A DNA stretch of 60,000 nucleotides, taken from Polytrichum commune (taxonomy: Eukaryota; Streptophyta; Polytrichopsida; Polytrichales; Polytrichaceae). Both the position numbers and the translations under genes were made by a program. Below, in pieces: positions 12,097-27,000 of this stretch. The notes under the pieces are model-generated. The model ran no database searches and had not been told where the DNA came from. It saw only the letters and a list, made by a program, of their open reading frames with translations. The DNA lies in assembly GCA_950295325.1 (NCBI GenBank), contig OX485804.1, positions 58,902,001 through 58,962,000 on the forward strand, written 5' to 3'. The stretch's first letter is position 1; each line of letters starts with the position of its first letter.

Positions 12097-12476
12097 CACT
12101 AACTAGGATATTTAGTGCGTCACATGGTACTTTATGTCACTACATATGATGACCTTTTGGATAACAACTTCTTATGAATAAGTGAACAAATATTGTCATG
12201 GGTGATGGATGAGTTCGTCCATTGGCCAAAACCCTACCTTCTCTTGTCATCAACTTGTGATGAAATATTATCATGGACGATTTGAAATTTGGATGGAGAA
12301 TCACTTGGAAAGTGACAGTAATTGCAACACTTTGAATCTACAATCCCCCAAAAAATTAGCAAGGAATGACAAATAATGTTGGGTTAACATTCAGTGTTGG
12401 TGACACTCCACCGCGGTTTACAATTAATCTGGAGCAAGAGAATTATAATTGGTGACACTAACTGTGATATTTAGTG
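12097..12476 (-). mobile_element. MITE-like repeat D, copy 2 (inverted relative to copy 1)
   Basis: This is the inverted partner of 10526-10968, somewhat shorter. It is again bounded by palindromes, CACTAACTAG.ATATTTAGTG and CACTAACTGTG.TATTTAGTG. Its internal AGGAATGACAAATAATGTTG and GGTTAACATTCAGTGTTGG are the complement of blocks in copy 1. The copies differ at many positions, so they are not a recent duplication. Confidence 0.6.
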
Positions 12477-12883
12477 TAGTTCTTGAGTACTTTACCATAC
12501 AGAATGACAATCTAGGGCACATACTATGTATTGTTTCAATGGTTTTTGAGACAATTGTAGGAAATATAAAAAGAGAGACAGTAGACTCAGATGCTTGTAC
12601 ACACAGTGTTGCATTACAAAGAGACTCGTATATATATTGAATGATCAGTGAGAGTACAAGAAGGAATTTCTAAGCTTCACGTGCTTAAGAGCATTGTCTG
12701 TAAAAATCAATCATGGGTGTGTAACAGATTAATCATTCCCTCTTAACAAACTGATTTTATATCAAAAGTACTCAAGCATTATTTTTCATATCTTTCAGTG
12801 CCCAACGTCCAGCTGGACTTTGGCCATGTCATCATACTTCCAACAACAATTTCCTTGTAGTGAATGAAAAGATTAGCATAATA

Positions 12884-13175
12884 GAGGTATCCATTAACTC
12901 AACCGGAGTTTTAGTAAGAAGTTGGTTGTTTCGCATGTATAACTTTCCATGTTCGGTAAGTTTTGGGTGCATGCTTGGAGTCAATGTGGAGGTTTGAACG
13001 AAGGACATTCCATATTGGGTACCAAACTCATTTCGGCATGCCAATATGGAATGTCCTTCGTTCAAACCTCCACATTGACTCCAAGCATGCACCCAAAACT
13101 TACCAAACATGGAAAGTTATGCATGCAAAACAACCAACTCCCTTTTAAAACTCCGCTTGAGTTAATGGATAACTC
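12884..13175. mobile_element. Foldback MITE family A, copy A5 (near-perfect hairpin)
   Basis: Two arms of roughly 140 bp meet near 13030. The left arm, GAGGTATCCATTAACTCAAC.., through CTTTCCATGTTCGGTAAG and GTGCATGCTTGGAGTCAATG to CATTCCATATTGG, is mirrored almost base for base by the right arm, which ends ..GAGTTAATGGATAACTC. TA flanks both ends. This is the best-preserved copy of the family. A transcript would form a long double-stranded hairpin. Confidence 0.85.
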
Positions 13176-15032
13176 TACTTGCAAGAATCAATGTTGTGCT
13201 AAGTTTTCAGCACATTTGCGTTCTTGTTTTTTTATGTTTTATTTATGAGAGTGAGACTCAACTAATAAAGTTCTCTAAAAGTTGGTGTATTTGATTGCCG
13301 ATTGTATTGATCTACAGTTTACATATGAGCTCGCTACGATGATCAAGGTGAAATATACCTCATTCACACCAACCCTAGAAATTGGTGTCGTCTCTTTCTC
13401 TCTCTATTGATCTACTTTATTCTATTGATGATTTGGAATTATCTGTCAAATTTACTGCAATGGGTAAAACATTTAATGTCTTATCAACAAAGAAAAGAAT
13501 TGATGCAGCCATATGCAATCCTATGTGTGATCGTGCAACCTTCTCACAAGTAGCTGATGAATCAAATTTTCCCTCCAGACCCCGAAGTACAGATGCAAAA
13601 ATGTTCAAGTGTGCTGCTTAAGTGACTTTGAGGAAGTTTTACTACTAGGTGCATGATAATAAGGGCTTAGAATTGTCTACCATGTACTACAAAATTTTGC
13701 ATGACCATGAGATATAAAGAGGTAAATAACCCATTTGAGTCAACTTGAGTCAAATTCTTGGTTGAAGGGTTTTATGAATAAGACTCCACAACTGCCCATA
13801 CACTTTGACCATGAGATGGAATTACAGCTGGTCAATGAATTTTGACCCGATGGAAGAACACCATAAACAGTCATGGATGAGTATATGGTGAAACATTTAG
13901 GATCTATGTCTAACCTGTCACCCAAAATTAGAATAAACTCAATTTTAGAGAGTAGATTTAACTTGGGATATTGAACTTTATTTCCATTGGATCTTCTCAA
14001 ATCTCAGTGATTTTTGGATTTCTTTGGAACATTGGACATCACTTCAAGTTAGGTAACACAAACTACCCTAATTAAGGCTATTAGATAGGTAGAAATAATT
14101 TGTGTGAACCACACTAAATTTCTAGTCAAGGCGGATTTTACATGGGTCCAAGACCCTGTACTTCCCCCAAGTCTCAATGAAGACTTCCGACCCACACATT
14201 GAATATTAGTTATGGAAGAAAAGTAGGACAAAGTAATTTTCTAAAGAAATAATTAATGTAGCCCACACTAACTTTCTACTAGAAATTTAGCATGGGTCAT
14301 AAAAAGTGCAGCACACATTAATTTTCATTGTGAGAATTAGCATGGTGGATTTAAAGAATTTCTGGGGCCCATAGTCTTATTGAGATTATTTGGTGTAGTA
14401 CAAATGACAGTGTGTAAAATGAACATCCATCAAGGGAGGTCAGAAATTTGAGCAACCATGGAACAGACCCTGGGACAAGAAAGAATTCAGTTTCGTTGAC
14501 TACAGTATACCTGGAAGGAGCCTCGGTTTGATGCTCTATTTCAAGCTAATAGAATGTGACAAACTAGGCTGTATTTGCAACATGATGTCAACTTATCTCT
14601 TCCATCTGTTACTATTCTGAGAGTTGGCCAAGGAGATAAGATTATCAGCAACAACATATGAATTCTCCCTGTGTCCAAAGCCCTGGTGCTTAGTTGAAAT
14701 TTGAACACCAACGGCAGTCTCTCACCAAAAATAAGCACATAATAGCAGTAAAATAATTGACCAGAGTTTAGCTGTAACCTACTCATTTACCCTGACATTC
14801 AGCCAGTTTAGATTGAGAGGATTGAACACGCATGATACTATGTATACATGGAGACGTTGATTTTACAAGATATTTTGCTTCCGGCTAATCTAGGACTACA
14901 TGTGTTGCGGCTGGCATAACAAACTCCAGCCTGGCTACCTTGCACCCTACAGCTTGTTGCTAGTGCAAATGAGTGGCAGAAAATTTTGACCAGCATAATA
15001 ATGTTTAGTAGGAGAAAAACTGCCCATGTCTA
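13176..15032. other. Gene-less DNA downstream of callose synthase
   Basis: AT-rich sequence between the foldback MITE and the callose synthase stop codon, including that gene's 3' untranslated region. Three degenerate direct repeats occur at about 14104-14152, 14258-14304 and 14306-14356. They share (A/C)CCACACTAA.TTTCTA and AGCATGG(GTC) words. No protein-coding or RNA gene is recognised. Confidence 0.5.
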
Positions 15033-18000
15033 CTACACACTACTGTTGGGGCGATTTCCGGCCAAAATGAGGGAGATCTCCAAACCACGACTGAAGGCCT
15101 GGTTGAACACCAACCGCGTTTGGAAAGTGGAAATGAAGGGGAACCATGACAAGAATGCAATGGGTATAAAAATAATCATGCCCATACACGCATCATAAGC
15201 ACGTGCTATTTCTCGAATCGGCTTCCATAATTTCAATTTCTCCATCCAAGGTCGAGCAGCAATCGCAAACTGTGGAAACAGGTCAGATGGTTAGTGCAGG
15301 AGCTGTATCACAATACCAAAGCCTCTTCGACAAAAAGAAAAAGAAAAGTTACATTAATTAGCCAAACTACTCTTTAGAAATATTAAATAAAAAAAGATGT
15401 ACACATCATTAATAATGGCACCCCCCAGAAGAGTGGATATAGATGCTACTTACAGAGAGCACACCCCACCCAGTGGGGATAAGTGCGAGAGCCACAGCAA
15501 ATACATCACCAATTGTAAGAGGAGATTTCGCAATCGCAACAATCACACCAGTAATAAGAGACACAAAAAGTAGCCCTTGGAACAGACGAACTGCAAGCTG
15601 GAAACTTGCTGATGCCTTCTGGCTGATGGTAAAAGCCTGGAAAATTCAAAATATGTCAGGTTGTTAGGCATGTAGGACTACCACAGTTGCTAAACTCATC
15701 ACTCTACATGATATAAAACTCCAGAACAAGGAAAAGTGATCCTGAACTAGGTGCGGCAGAAATTACCTTGAATATAATCACTAATGCAAACAGCACAAAC
15801 CATGAATAAGCATACACCTGCAACCAAATAGATGAATTAGAAACTAATGTATTCCACAAAAGAACAATTGGCTGGTGATGGAAAACTTCTGAAAGGAAAT
15901 ACTGATGAATATACATACGTGCAAAAATGATGCAGATAACCAAAGGAATTCAGAAATCAGGACATCTTTCTACATGGGGAGTAGGCCATTTTAGGTACTG
16001 CAATTGAAACATAATTATTAGTAGACTTGAGCTCTTACCAGTATACTGTTGCTGCCTCGGGTTACATTCAAAGAATAGACGACACCATACTGGAAAAAGA
16101 AAAACCGAGAACAAAGCACAAATTCCCAGAACCTGCCTCTTGGTGTCCGAATGTGATCCTGTAATGTCAGCCAGTGAAACAAAATGACGACTTCAAGACA
16201 TGTCTTTACAGAAAGTTATGTAGAATGCATGAATGTTGGAGAAAACCTTTAAAAATTTCAACTATTAGGAATGTGACTTACTTGCTCGTCAAACCACCAA
16301 GCTTCCCAACTGTTGTCAACCTGAACACCTACTCCTCCTTTATAGAATAACCAGTTTGTCCAATCATCAAAATCCTCAACCGTCCTGCACACCATTTGGT
16401 TTTGAAAATCAATACCACTCGGTGCAAAGAACATTTCATTTGTGCATTGAAAGAGGCTGAATCACTTGAGAGAATATGTAGTATGTCCGTACTTTTGCCA
16501 CTCAAAGCCAGATGGGTTGAAAATGTAGGGTGCATATAGCCAAGATATCGCGAGGAACCAAGAACTGAATGTGAGTAGAATGAAAGTGACCGACGAGCGG
16601 TTTTGAGCACCATATGCCAAGTACACAAACAGGAGCATAATCACCTCCAATCTGCATACAATCATTGTCAGGTCCACTCTTATATCATTAAAGCCCAAAA
16701 CTGGATGAACCTCAACTACAATAATAATATGAACCTTAACTTGGTCCAGTTTATCAAACATAATCCACTTTAACATCACATTGATTGCAGGCAACAATCC
16801 ATATATGGGCAAGGGACATAAAATAGAATGAAAATGCAATGACAAAATGAAAGTATAATAAGAGGAATTAGGATCACATTCATTGAGCTGCAATGGGATA
16901 AGAGTAGAAGTAATTTAATCCAACATCCTACAGAATATGATCATAGCACCTGATTTCGAGGCAGGCTCTTACGCTTTAGTAAAATGGCTACGAGAGTACA
17001 TTCGGTAGTTCTCAGCAAACTTGATGTGCCTCACAACAAACCCTCTTCCAGTAGATCGGTACTGCACCAAAAAAAACATAGTGGGATAAAGAAGACAGAC
17101 ACTCTCTTCAATTTACACTATCAAAATCTTTACATTACATCCCAGGAAAAAGAAATCTTGTGGCTTACAATTACATTTACATTACAATCTTGTGGTTTAC
17201 AGGTGCGCCAGACAACATATTCTTGGTTTGCAAGATTCTGTTTAACACATTATACTTCTATGAATACATGATCTAGGACTCAGTAAAGTTATGCATTAAC
17301 TCGACGGGAATTTTCGTGGGGTGTTGATCCCCTGTGATTTTGCATTGAGTTATTGCATACAAAATCAATTAATACTTACACTCTGAGCATGCACCAAAAA
17401 CTTCACCTTGAAAGTATTTTACAGAAAACAAACAGCTCTCGACCAAAAGTCATGCTGAGTTAGAGGATAACTCTAATGGGTAGTAAGGAAAATGTGTTGA
17501 GAATGTAAGGGTTGGTACCTTTGCACCTCCATGGAGAATAGTTCGTCCAAAGTAATGAGTTCGTGTTCCCAAAGAGAATGTGAAGAACACAGAGGCAAGT
17601 TGTAGCTGCATCGTACAAAAACTGATGATAGCCTGAACCCCACTTACCCAAATTCAGAATGAGAAACAAATCCAAAATAGGTTCCAACATGCATGTTGAC
17701 AAACAATAAACATCTGGTGGGCATTGTCATGTCTAATATTGAGAGACAACAAGAAGTTGAACAGAATGGCCACTAAATATCAGTTACTTAACAAACCTGG
17801 AAACAAGTTGACATTTGCAAACTAGGGCCAATAAAAAGAGTTAATTTGCTAGGATATACTATCCTCACCAAGGAACGGAGCTTTAAAATACAGAGATAGG
17901 CATCTTGCAATGCCAGAGGATGCATGAAACCAAAGATACCGCACAAATCAAAGCGATCCACAAATTCCATGATGAAACATAAACCCACCTTTAAAATACC

Positions 18001-21000
18001 TTGTTCCAGGATTAAGTTCACGATCATAGGAACTGCTGTAAAAATACCAATTTGGAACAGAAATTGTGTGTTGAGGACTGATTGCAGAGCGGCATTTTGC
18101 AATATGTCATTGTTGGCTTTCAAAGATGCATCCACACCTGACAGTGCCTGAACAACATATATAATTCCTTGTTACACAAGTTACTCTTAGGTAATATAGT
18201 AGGATATATATGAGCAGTTCCAAATGAGAAGCAAGTTGATTATATTCCAACACTCGACAATGTTATTCACTCTACAAAAGTTGGGATTGATACAAGTCAA
18301 TACAACAAAACACATTACATGTATAGAGGACAAGGACTAACCAAGTAAGCTTTGCCATAAAGGAAGACATAGAGAGTCAAGACCGTCATCTGTATCACAA
18401 GCAAAATGTACTCAGTCAAACTCAATTTAGAACAAAGAAAAATTTAATTTTGAAGCATATGCAAAGATGAAACACATCAAAACATTCGTGAACTAAGTAA
18501 AGTGTCACAGATGTAATACCATGGTGGTGACATAGAAACCAACAGACGTATAGAAGAAAGATAACATCCGTGGAAAATCAAGAAGCTGGCCCAATCTATA
18601 TACATCCCGGCTTAGTGACTGCTCCCCGTTGCCACTCGCCACCTTGGCTTCAAATAAAGCTATTTGGTTCAAACCAACATCTCGGCCCTTTCCAACCTGC
18701 TCAACCGATCCCAATGTTCAGAAAAATGAATCTTGAGAATAACAAGGACACAGAAGATAGGAAATAAAATAGAGTTAATGTGTTGAGCCTTAACAAGCAT
18801 TGAGGGACATTTCGTCTTTAGTTGGTGCCCCATGATTCCCTGTTGGTTTTTTCTTATACAATGTCAATACTTTCGTTCAACTTGTGGTGCATGCTGGGAG
18901 TAGTGCTTGAATTTGAGTGCAGAGCAATCCACTTTGATTCAATGAGGGCCAAACTCATATTAGTACCTTCAATGCCAAAATGAGTTTGACCCTCAATGAA
19001 CCAATATAGGAATTCTTTGATCAAACCTCCACACCAACTCTGAGAATGCATCAAAAACTTTCCAGACATAGAAAGTGTTGGATACAAAAACAACGGACAC
19101 CCAACCAAATATCCCATGCAGTTGAAGGATATCTCTCATACCCCAAAGTGGTATACCAAACCGCAAAACTGTAAAATGAGTATTTCATACAACTCATATT
19201 CCTACCTGGACATATTCATGATGAGTGACATTTCCCAACCTAAGCGTAGAGTTGAAACCTGTAGCCACCCAGAAGGTTATAAGCTCAAAAAACTGAACCA
19301 AAAATACCCTAGGAATTGTAAGAAAGACAACTGAGCTATGCAACAAACAAGATAATCACACCTATTCATTGGTCAACCACATTAAATTGATGACACCCAT
19401 TCTAAACCAAAACGATGTGAATACCCAAGTACAAGATAATAACAATTACATCTCTTAATCAAGATTATTTGAACTAGTCACTGCAAACAACTAGAAAGAC
19501 CGCACAATAACTTCAACATCAGGCTTCAGAAAGCAATAGAAGCTCATTTACAGGGAGTGAAGAAGCACCTGCAAAAATATCTTCACTTAGGTTGATTCCA
19601 CGTGATGCTTTACTGATACCGCCCCGTGAAATGTGAAAGATTCTATCAAACACATCAGGATGGCCATAGTGCATTCTCACCCTGAATTGAAGCTGATTAG
19701 TCAGAAACAGAGGGCATTTCAACACAGAAACTAAAAACATGATTATTTCAGTTGGCAAATGTAGCCTTTGGCAAATAAAGTGACAAGAAATTAGGATTGT
19801 AAAATTAACTAGATTAGAATACTCACTTGAGAGGCCTTGCCAACACACGTTGACCAAGAGTTACAAAGCTACTCTCTTGCAGTGACATAAACCATGCTAA
19901 CGAAGACACACTGCATCAGAACACACAAAAGGAAAAATTAAAGCATTTCAAGTATGGAAAACAAAAAGAAGAATTGTCTACAATAAAGAGATCTAAAATC
20001 TCTTTGTAGGGCATCTTTGTGAATAGCAATTAACTCTCGTTTCAACATCACAGTCCCTTATTACTTTCCAGATTGAATTTTTTTTTTCCTATTTATTTCA
20101 CTTTTATATTTACATACCTTCCTGTAAAGACATGCTCACGAACACCAAGAATGGTGGGTGCCCGTAAGCCGTGATGCCCTTGGTCAAACTCCTCCAGAAG
20201 ATTTCGAACTTTAAAAGCTTCCTCCATGAAATTATCCTGAACATCCATTACATATTTGTCATCAGATTCAGATTTGTCACCCTGTTATGGAAGTTGCTGA
20301 ATCCATAATTTCCCATGTTGTGTAATACATTTAAGGAGTCAAATTTGACCTATATCTATCTGGCAATAAAGTGAAGATATGGTTTCACACACTTATTCTG
20401 ATCTCTAATCAAATTTTAGGAACGGAAAGGTAACTTCCAGAATGGCAATTCATTTTATGACAATTCATGCCCAAGAATACATTTGCCTAAAATAAAAGAT
20501 TTTTGAGACGATAAAGGTCTCAGCAGTAGGACAATAGTCACTAAGTAACTTCATTCTCATTGAAATGATTCCAATTATATATTTTAATATCGAACAGAAG
20601 AACAGAGTGGTACCGACTGTAATCAAACCTGGTTCATATCAATGGTCTGTATACAGTCTCCACGGGTGAAAATAATGGCATGATTTTGATTCTCAGGTTT
20701 CCCTTCTCCTAGCTTTACCTTCCCAGGAAGCTTGATAGAGTATATTTCCTGAAAACAAAGTTCACAATGTTTTCATATGTGCTGTTGTCCATTGCAGCAG
20801 GTGCAAGGATTCCATGTCAATGACAACCTAATAGCAGAAACTGACACTTAAGAAATTTCAGCACTCAAAAGGAAAGCACAAATTACCTGATCCTTTCCCG
20901 TTGGATCATTTTTATCAACTTTCACTAATTTTGAGTAGTATGTGGCCTTCTTATCTTTTGCGCCTGTTTCCACTACATCTATGAAGGCAATCCTCAATGA

Positions 21001-24000
21001 TTCATACCTGTTTCAAGAAAATCACAAAGCAAATAGAGATGAGATCAATCCCTGTTTGACATGTATGAAGCATATTTTAGTTTTTAAATATTTGTAGAAG
21101 ACAAGTGATCGAATGGGAGAACATTGAAAACTTTGAGAACATGAAATACAAGAGTATACGTTTTCAGGACTTACTGTTGCATCAAATACAGAATATCTGC
21201 TGCCTGCACTTGCCCTTTCTTCTTCTGGTCACCATAAATTTGACAAGTGACAACATAAGTAAATTTAAGTTCTGCTTGAGCACGTGCACTACGCTCCATT
21301 GACCCATGGTGTTCCACCAAGGATATTGGAATCCCCTCCTCAAGGTCTGGCACTGAAAATAGATCGTGTTACATTACAAATGAAGTGGTATGTGTCAGAA
21401 TCCTTCTTGTTAAAAGGGTTGTTAAAGAAGGGAGGACTAGAATGTAAGCAAATCTAGCAAATCCAGCATGACAATCAGTTTTACATCCCATACAAAGACA
21501 ATGTCGACTCATAAGAAATAAGCTGAGAATGCAAAGTCAAAAATTGACACATGTAGGACGAAACATTGTACAAGAAAAATCAACCTGAACTGAATGCTCC
21601 CTCTTGGGCTCCTTGAATCTCTAATGCCTTTTTGTAGTACATCATTCCACGAACTGCACAATACCTCATTCAAAATCAGCATTGCTTTTCTAACCAATTT
21701 GCAGCAGATTTATATCAATGCAATGGTTTCAAGAGATATACGATCCATCCAAATAAATATAGTAGAAAAAATTACACACCTGTTCTAGCCAGAGTTTGGC
21801 CACGATATGAGGCCCAAAGCCGCAATTCAAGTACAAACCTATCATGGTTTTCTGACTTCTTTTGCTCTATCTCACGTTGTAGAGTACTTTCAATAATTCC
21901 AATTCTTTCCAAGAAATTCTGCCATTCATCTGACCACAGGAATAGGCAAAGATAAAAGTTACAGGACTATAACAGACAACATGATCATATCCAAGGAATA
22001 CAACATATCCAAGGATATTCCTTTTGAATAAAGAAGCAAATATATTAAAAAAAACTCAAATTTGTACTGCACTAAAATAAGAAAGTTATGCCATAAACAC
22101 ATTCCACAGTAATAGCTAATCTTTGACACTAAAAGCCACTCAGTCAGTACTTTCACTTGAAATTGGTCAAGGAGTGACTGTTGGTTGGAAAAAAGAGATC
22201 AAAGGCCAAGCCATCACATATTTAAGAGCTCAAATAACTTATACCAGGATAAATCTTTTGGAGGTAAAACAAGATGGTAATGCCATCCTCATTCTCTTTG
22301 TAGAGCTTTTCAATATCGTACATCACGTCCTCCTCATAATAAGGGGTGAACACACTGCAGGACAGGACATAGGATCTTTTCAGTGACATTTTAACTGGGT
22401 GTAGATTATAACGAGCATGGAGTGTGCATCATATCTCAAAATTATGATTTGATATGGATGTTCTGTGAATTATTAAAGTTTAAAGCCATTAAAATTAATT
22501 TAGGACAGATACATCCTGTGCTGGAGTCTCTCCAATTTCACCTTGTGTTGAAGATGTTGTGAATATGAAAACTTTGGCTGGACATACTAGCAGCTACTAC
22601 AAGTAAATATCTTAATTTCTTCAGTTGAACTTTACAAGAGTTTGCAAGTCTGCAGTGGCTGTCTAAGTTTCGAGTGTTTCAATCTAAAACCACCCCAAGG
22701 ACTTAATTTACAATGCTCGACTGATGGAAGGCAACAATGGAAGTTTGACAGAGCTCAACAACTTGTGTACAGAGGTCATGAAACGACTCCCTTACCAGAA
22801 AGAGAACATTTTACGAATAGGTGGAGGTGAAGGCATGTGCATAAACAAAGAATTAGTAAAAAACTGTAGACGCCGCCGTGCATCCAGATTATGAGGTACA
22901 GTTTCAGTGTTGAGCGTTTTGGTCTTCCCTTCCGAGTCTTTCACTTTTTGAACTTGCATCAGATTGGTGAGTCTTTTTGCTTGTTTTTGCTGCAAAATGA
23001 AACCCAACTGGTGCTGTCAATAATAGAAAATCTGGAAATCTGGTAAATAACATCTGCAACAGTTTCCAGCATTCAGAAAAACCGTCCAGGATTTAATTCT
23101 ATCCAGATCTATAGGTGGACACTATGAGCTCTCCCGAATACTATAACTGCAAGGTTATATAATGACCTTTACTTCTTCTGAAACTAACTAGTGGACAATG
23201 AAGAAAAATTCCTCAACTTCTTTAACATGCAGTTCTTCCAATGGAAAATGTAATTTCTGAATATTCATCCCTCATAGCAATTAACAGTGGATAGAGTACT
23301 AACGCCCGCTTTGTCAAGCCATTTCAGATCAGAGAAAAGTCTGTCCTCAGTGGTAGCATGTCTGAGGTATGTCAAATTACTGTATTTCTCACTGCAAACA
23401 AAAAAAAATGAATAATGTCAACCTCATTCAGCCAATACTATGCAGCAGAGTTTCTAGTTAAAACAACATTACAGTCTTCTTTAAATCTGATGGTAATATA
23501 ACAATGTTAGAACAATATAATAAATTATCTGATAGCAATGAAGGGAAGGATGAGTGGAATGTACCGAATGGTGTCAGCGAGGAAATCATTCATCACAACG
23601 TCATAAAGTGCATAGAAGGCTGCTTTTGCTTTAACATTCCGCTCTTCTACAAATTCATGTCCCTGAAGCAAGTTCAGAGCACTCGCAAATCAAAACAGGC
23701 AACACCAAAATTACACCAAATTTTATTCAACATAACACCAAAGCAGTTCTTAACCCCAAAACCAGACAATCGGATTTCAATTCACTCACCAGCTGCTCAG
23801 TCAGTTCTCTAAGTTTCTCCAAAACATTCCTCAACTTGCTTACTTTGAAGTGAACAACAAATGAGGATCGGTCTAGCTCAACCTTGACATCCCCCAGAAT
23901 GTCATTGACCCTGTTTAAAAAAAAAGGTATGTTATGCCATAGTCTCCATAAGATTGGTCCAAGCAACTGCAAGTAAACGTATAAGAGAATTCTCCTTCTT

Positions 24001-27000
24001 CAGAAACAACAATCACTACTATTGGCATTGACACGAACAAAGACGGGAAAGATTGAATCACAACATTAGTGAAACTTACCAGCGACGACCATCTTCATTG
24101 AGCACACTGAGCAACAAAGGCTCCAAAGTCTGGAAGGTCTCTCGCACAGCATAACCCATGTACTCATCACTACAAATTTTCTCCCATAGTTCTGTTTGTG
24201 AATTCTTGTGCTCAACTGCAAGCTCGACCGCAATATGCACCTGTCTCAAAATAAACACAACTACACTTATCAAGCTTATGTCTGTGCCACTATTCATACC
24301 TGATCATGTAATAGAAATCAATCAAAGAGAATATGGTAGACAAAGCACAAATAAGGTAGGCAGGCCTTTCATGGTCGCTATTTCTAATCCGACGGTTATA
24401 TTTGAGTGGAGTGTGGTTATATGTGAGTATAATAATGGACACCAAAATTTGTGCTCAAAATATGTTAACCATTCAAGGCTTACCAGTCATCAGAATTGGA
24501 GGGACCTATATGACAATTTAATGTTTGCTACAATCTTCACTTTGACAAAGATGAAGATATTCATATGAGCTCCAAAAATTAGGAAACAATTTGTAAATGG
24601 CAATCATCTCACACGAGTCGTGTGTTTGTCAACCCACGAGAAGTGGGTGCAGAACTTAAAGTGACCAATTAACACCTGCTGACCTTAGCCATAGTGCAAT
24701 GCCAGAAAATATGTCAATCACCAGAATGAGTTCCACAAGAGCAAATACAATCTCCATCCTTGTCTTATTTGAGGATCATGCAATAATTATTGACCTCATC
24801 ATTTCTTGTTCTATGGGCCATTCAATACTTCCCATTAAAGAATTGGCAATATTGATTGTTGGATCATAGGTAATCAATAACTGTACGGATAAGATCCAAA
24901 AATCAGTATCAACAACTTTGCTTGGAAATGTTCTTCTTGTGCCACCTTGTAACCATCATTTATTCATTTTATAGTACAAAATCAATGTGCATTGTTGTGT
25001 GGAATATGCTCAAGACTTTAGGGGTCAAACAGATGTGACTTAATCTCAATGGGGACACTGTTTTGTGCATATGGTGTGATTCATGCTGGCTCCAAAAAGT
25101 AAAACTACTTTTCATGTTGCACACATTCACACACCAATTTCTAGGTACTTCATTTCCAGAATTAAAAAATTACCAAGGTAATAATGAAAGTATGCTCCTA
25201 ATATTGAGTGTGATAATACTAATAACTATCTTAATGTAGTATTATATAGTGATTTTATTTATTATAAAGATAAATATGATAACAATTATTGTTAGTGGTC
25301 ACACTATATCCAGAGAATGTTGAGCCTAGGTCTTTTCCATCATCCCTCAAAATCATATATAGGGGTACACTAAAACCTGGATAAGCCATATATAAGGGTC
25401 AGTAATGGAACCTTATTAGCAAGTAGAAACAATGGCCAGTGAATTAAATTGTCCGGTTGTTCATTTGAGTGAACCCACTTGTTAGGTGGCATTTTCAGCA
25501 GGACTTTTTCTCTGCAATAAACAAGTCTCTTTAGAACCTCTAGATTTGTATAGACAAAAACAATTAAACAATTTCAGATAAATTCTGAATGGATCAACTA
25601 GAATGAAATTGACGACTGAAGTATGCAGAAAGCAAGATGTGCCTCTGAGTAGATCAGGAAACTGCAATCAGTTACAATCACAATTCCAACAGTCTAAATA
25701 TCAATCAGAAATACCACCAGATTTTTGGGCAAACCTTGGCATTGCGAAGCAAAGTCATTGACATGTCATGAAGGAGAGCACAGATCTTCATCAAAATAAG
25801 GAATATTGATATGTCACCTGTTGCTTATAAGATCTTCTTCTCGTAGACTTTTGATGACAGCATTCCAAATAGGTAAGAACCTAATTGCATCTTGTTTATC
25901 TGTAATAGCCTGCATGTTCAAGAGTAGAACATGTTCAAAAATCAAACAATGCACATAAGCGAGCGATAAGGTTAACAAAGTGCAACTGTAAAAATCCAGA
26001 CACCATCAACAAAAAATGTGTAAATCAAAATGTCCTTATTTTCAAAACATGAACTCATTAAGAAAATGAATGTTCTGTCCATTTTCAGAAGCAATATTGC
26101 TATCAAATTTCAACAAATTTCACAGGCAGACATAACAAGTAAACTGACAGAAATCAAGAGGCTTAGCAAAAGATTCTTAAGAAATAGGAAACACATAAGG
26201 CGAACAGGCTGTAAGATAAGGTGAAATATTCAAGCAACCTTGCGTCTCTCTGCTACACCTTCCGGCACTTCTGAAAATGGTGACGGCCTACAAGACCACA
26301 AAAGTGCATATCAACACGTATGAATGCATTACATAAGATTTATGGCAACGATTAAAGCAACCTTGAGAGTAAATCACAGCTTTCATAATTGAGAAAAAAA
26401 TGGTAAGAGAATTTGGCACAAGCTTACGCTCTGCTAAGCTTGCTTGGTTGCATATGTGCCACAAATTCTCCAGGATAGTTAGTAAATCTTTTCCTCAACA
26501 TGTCCAAAGTCCGGATCTGGTGCATCCCATATGAGAAAATAAGATCACTTTACCAAAAATTTATTCCAAGCAGTATGAAAATGAAAAATCTTCAAACACA
26601 AACATGAAATCTACAAACACAAACCTAATTAGTATGTAGTACATAAATCTATATTTAAAGTCTGGTACAGTGCCATTCTGTCACATAGTAGAAAACATTT
26701 TTTCTTTTTTATTATGCAACTGAGTTGGAGGTTGAAAGGAGTCATGACTAACCTCACCAAGTTTATCCCTCGCACCTTCAATACCTCCAAGTAGTGCTGA
26801 CACAACCGTGTACCATACCTGCGTATCTAAAAAATATATCTGCATAAAGAAGTGAAGTATTAGACATACAGGCTGAAGTTTACTTGATCTGAAAAGAATC
26901 AAGCACCAAAATGTGTCTGTCACACTCTGAACCTAATCCCAACATTACCATAGATAATTGAAAGCAAGGAAAACTACAATCTCATGCAGTGTGGACATTG

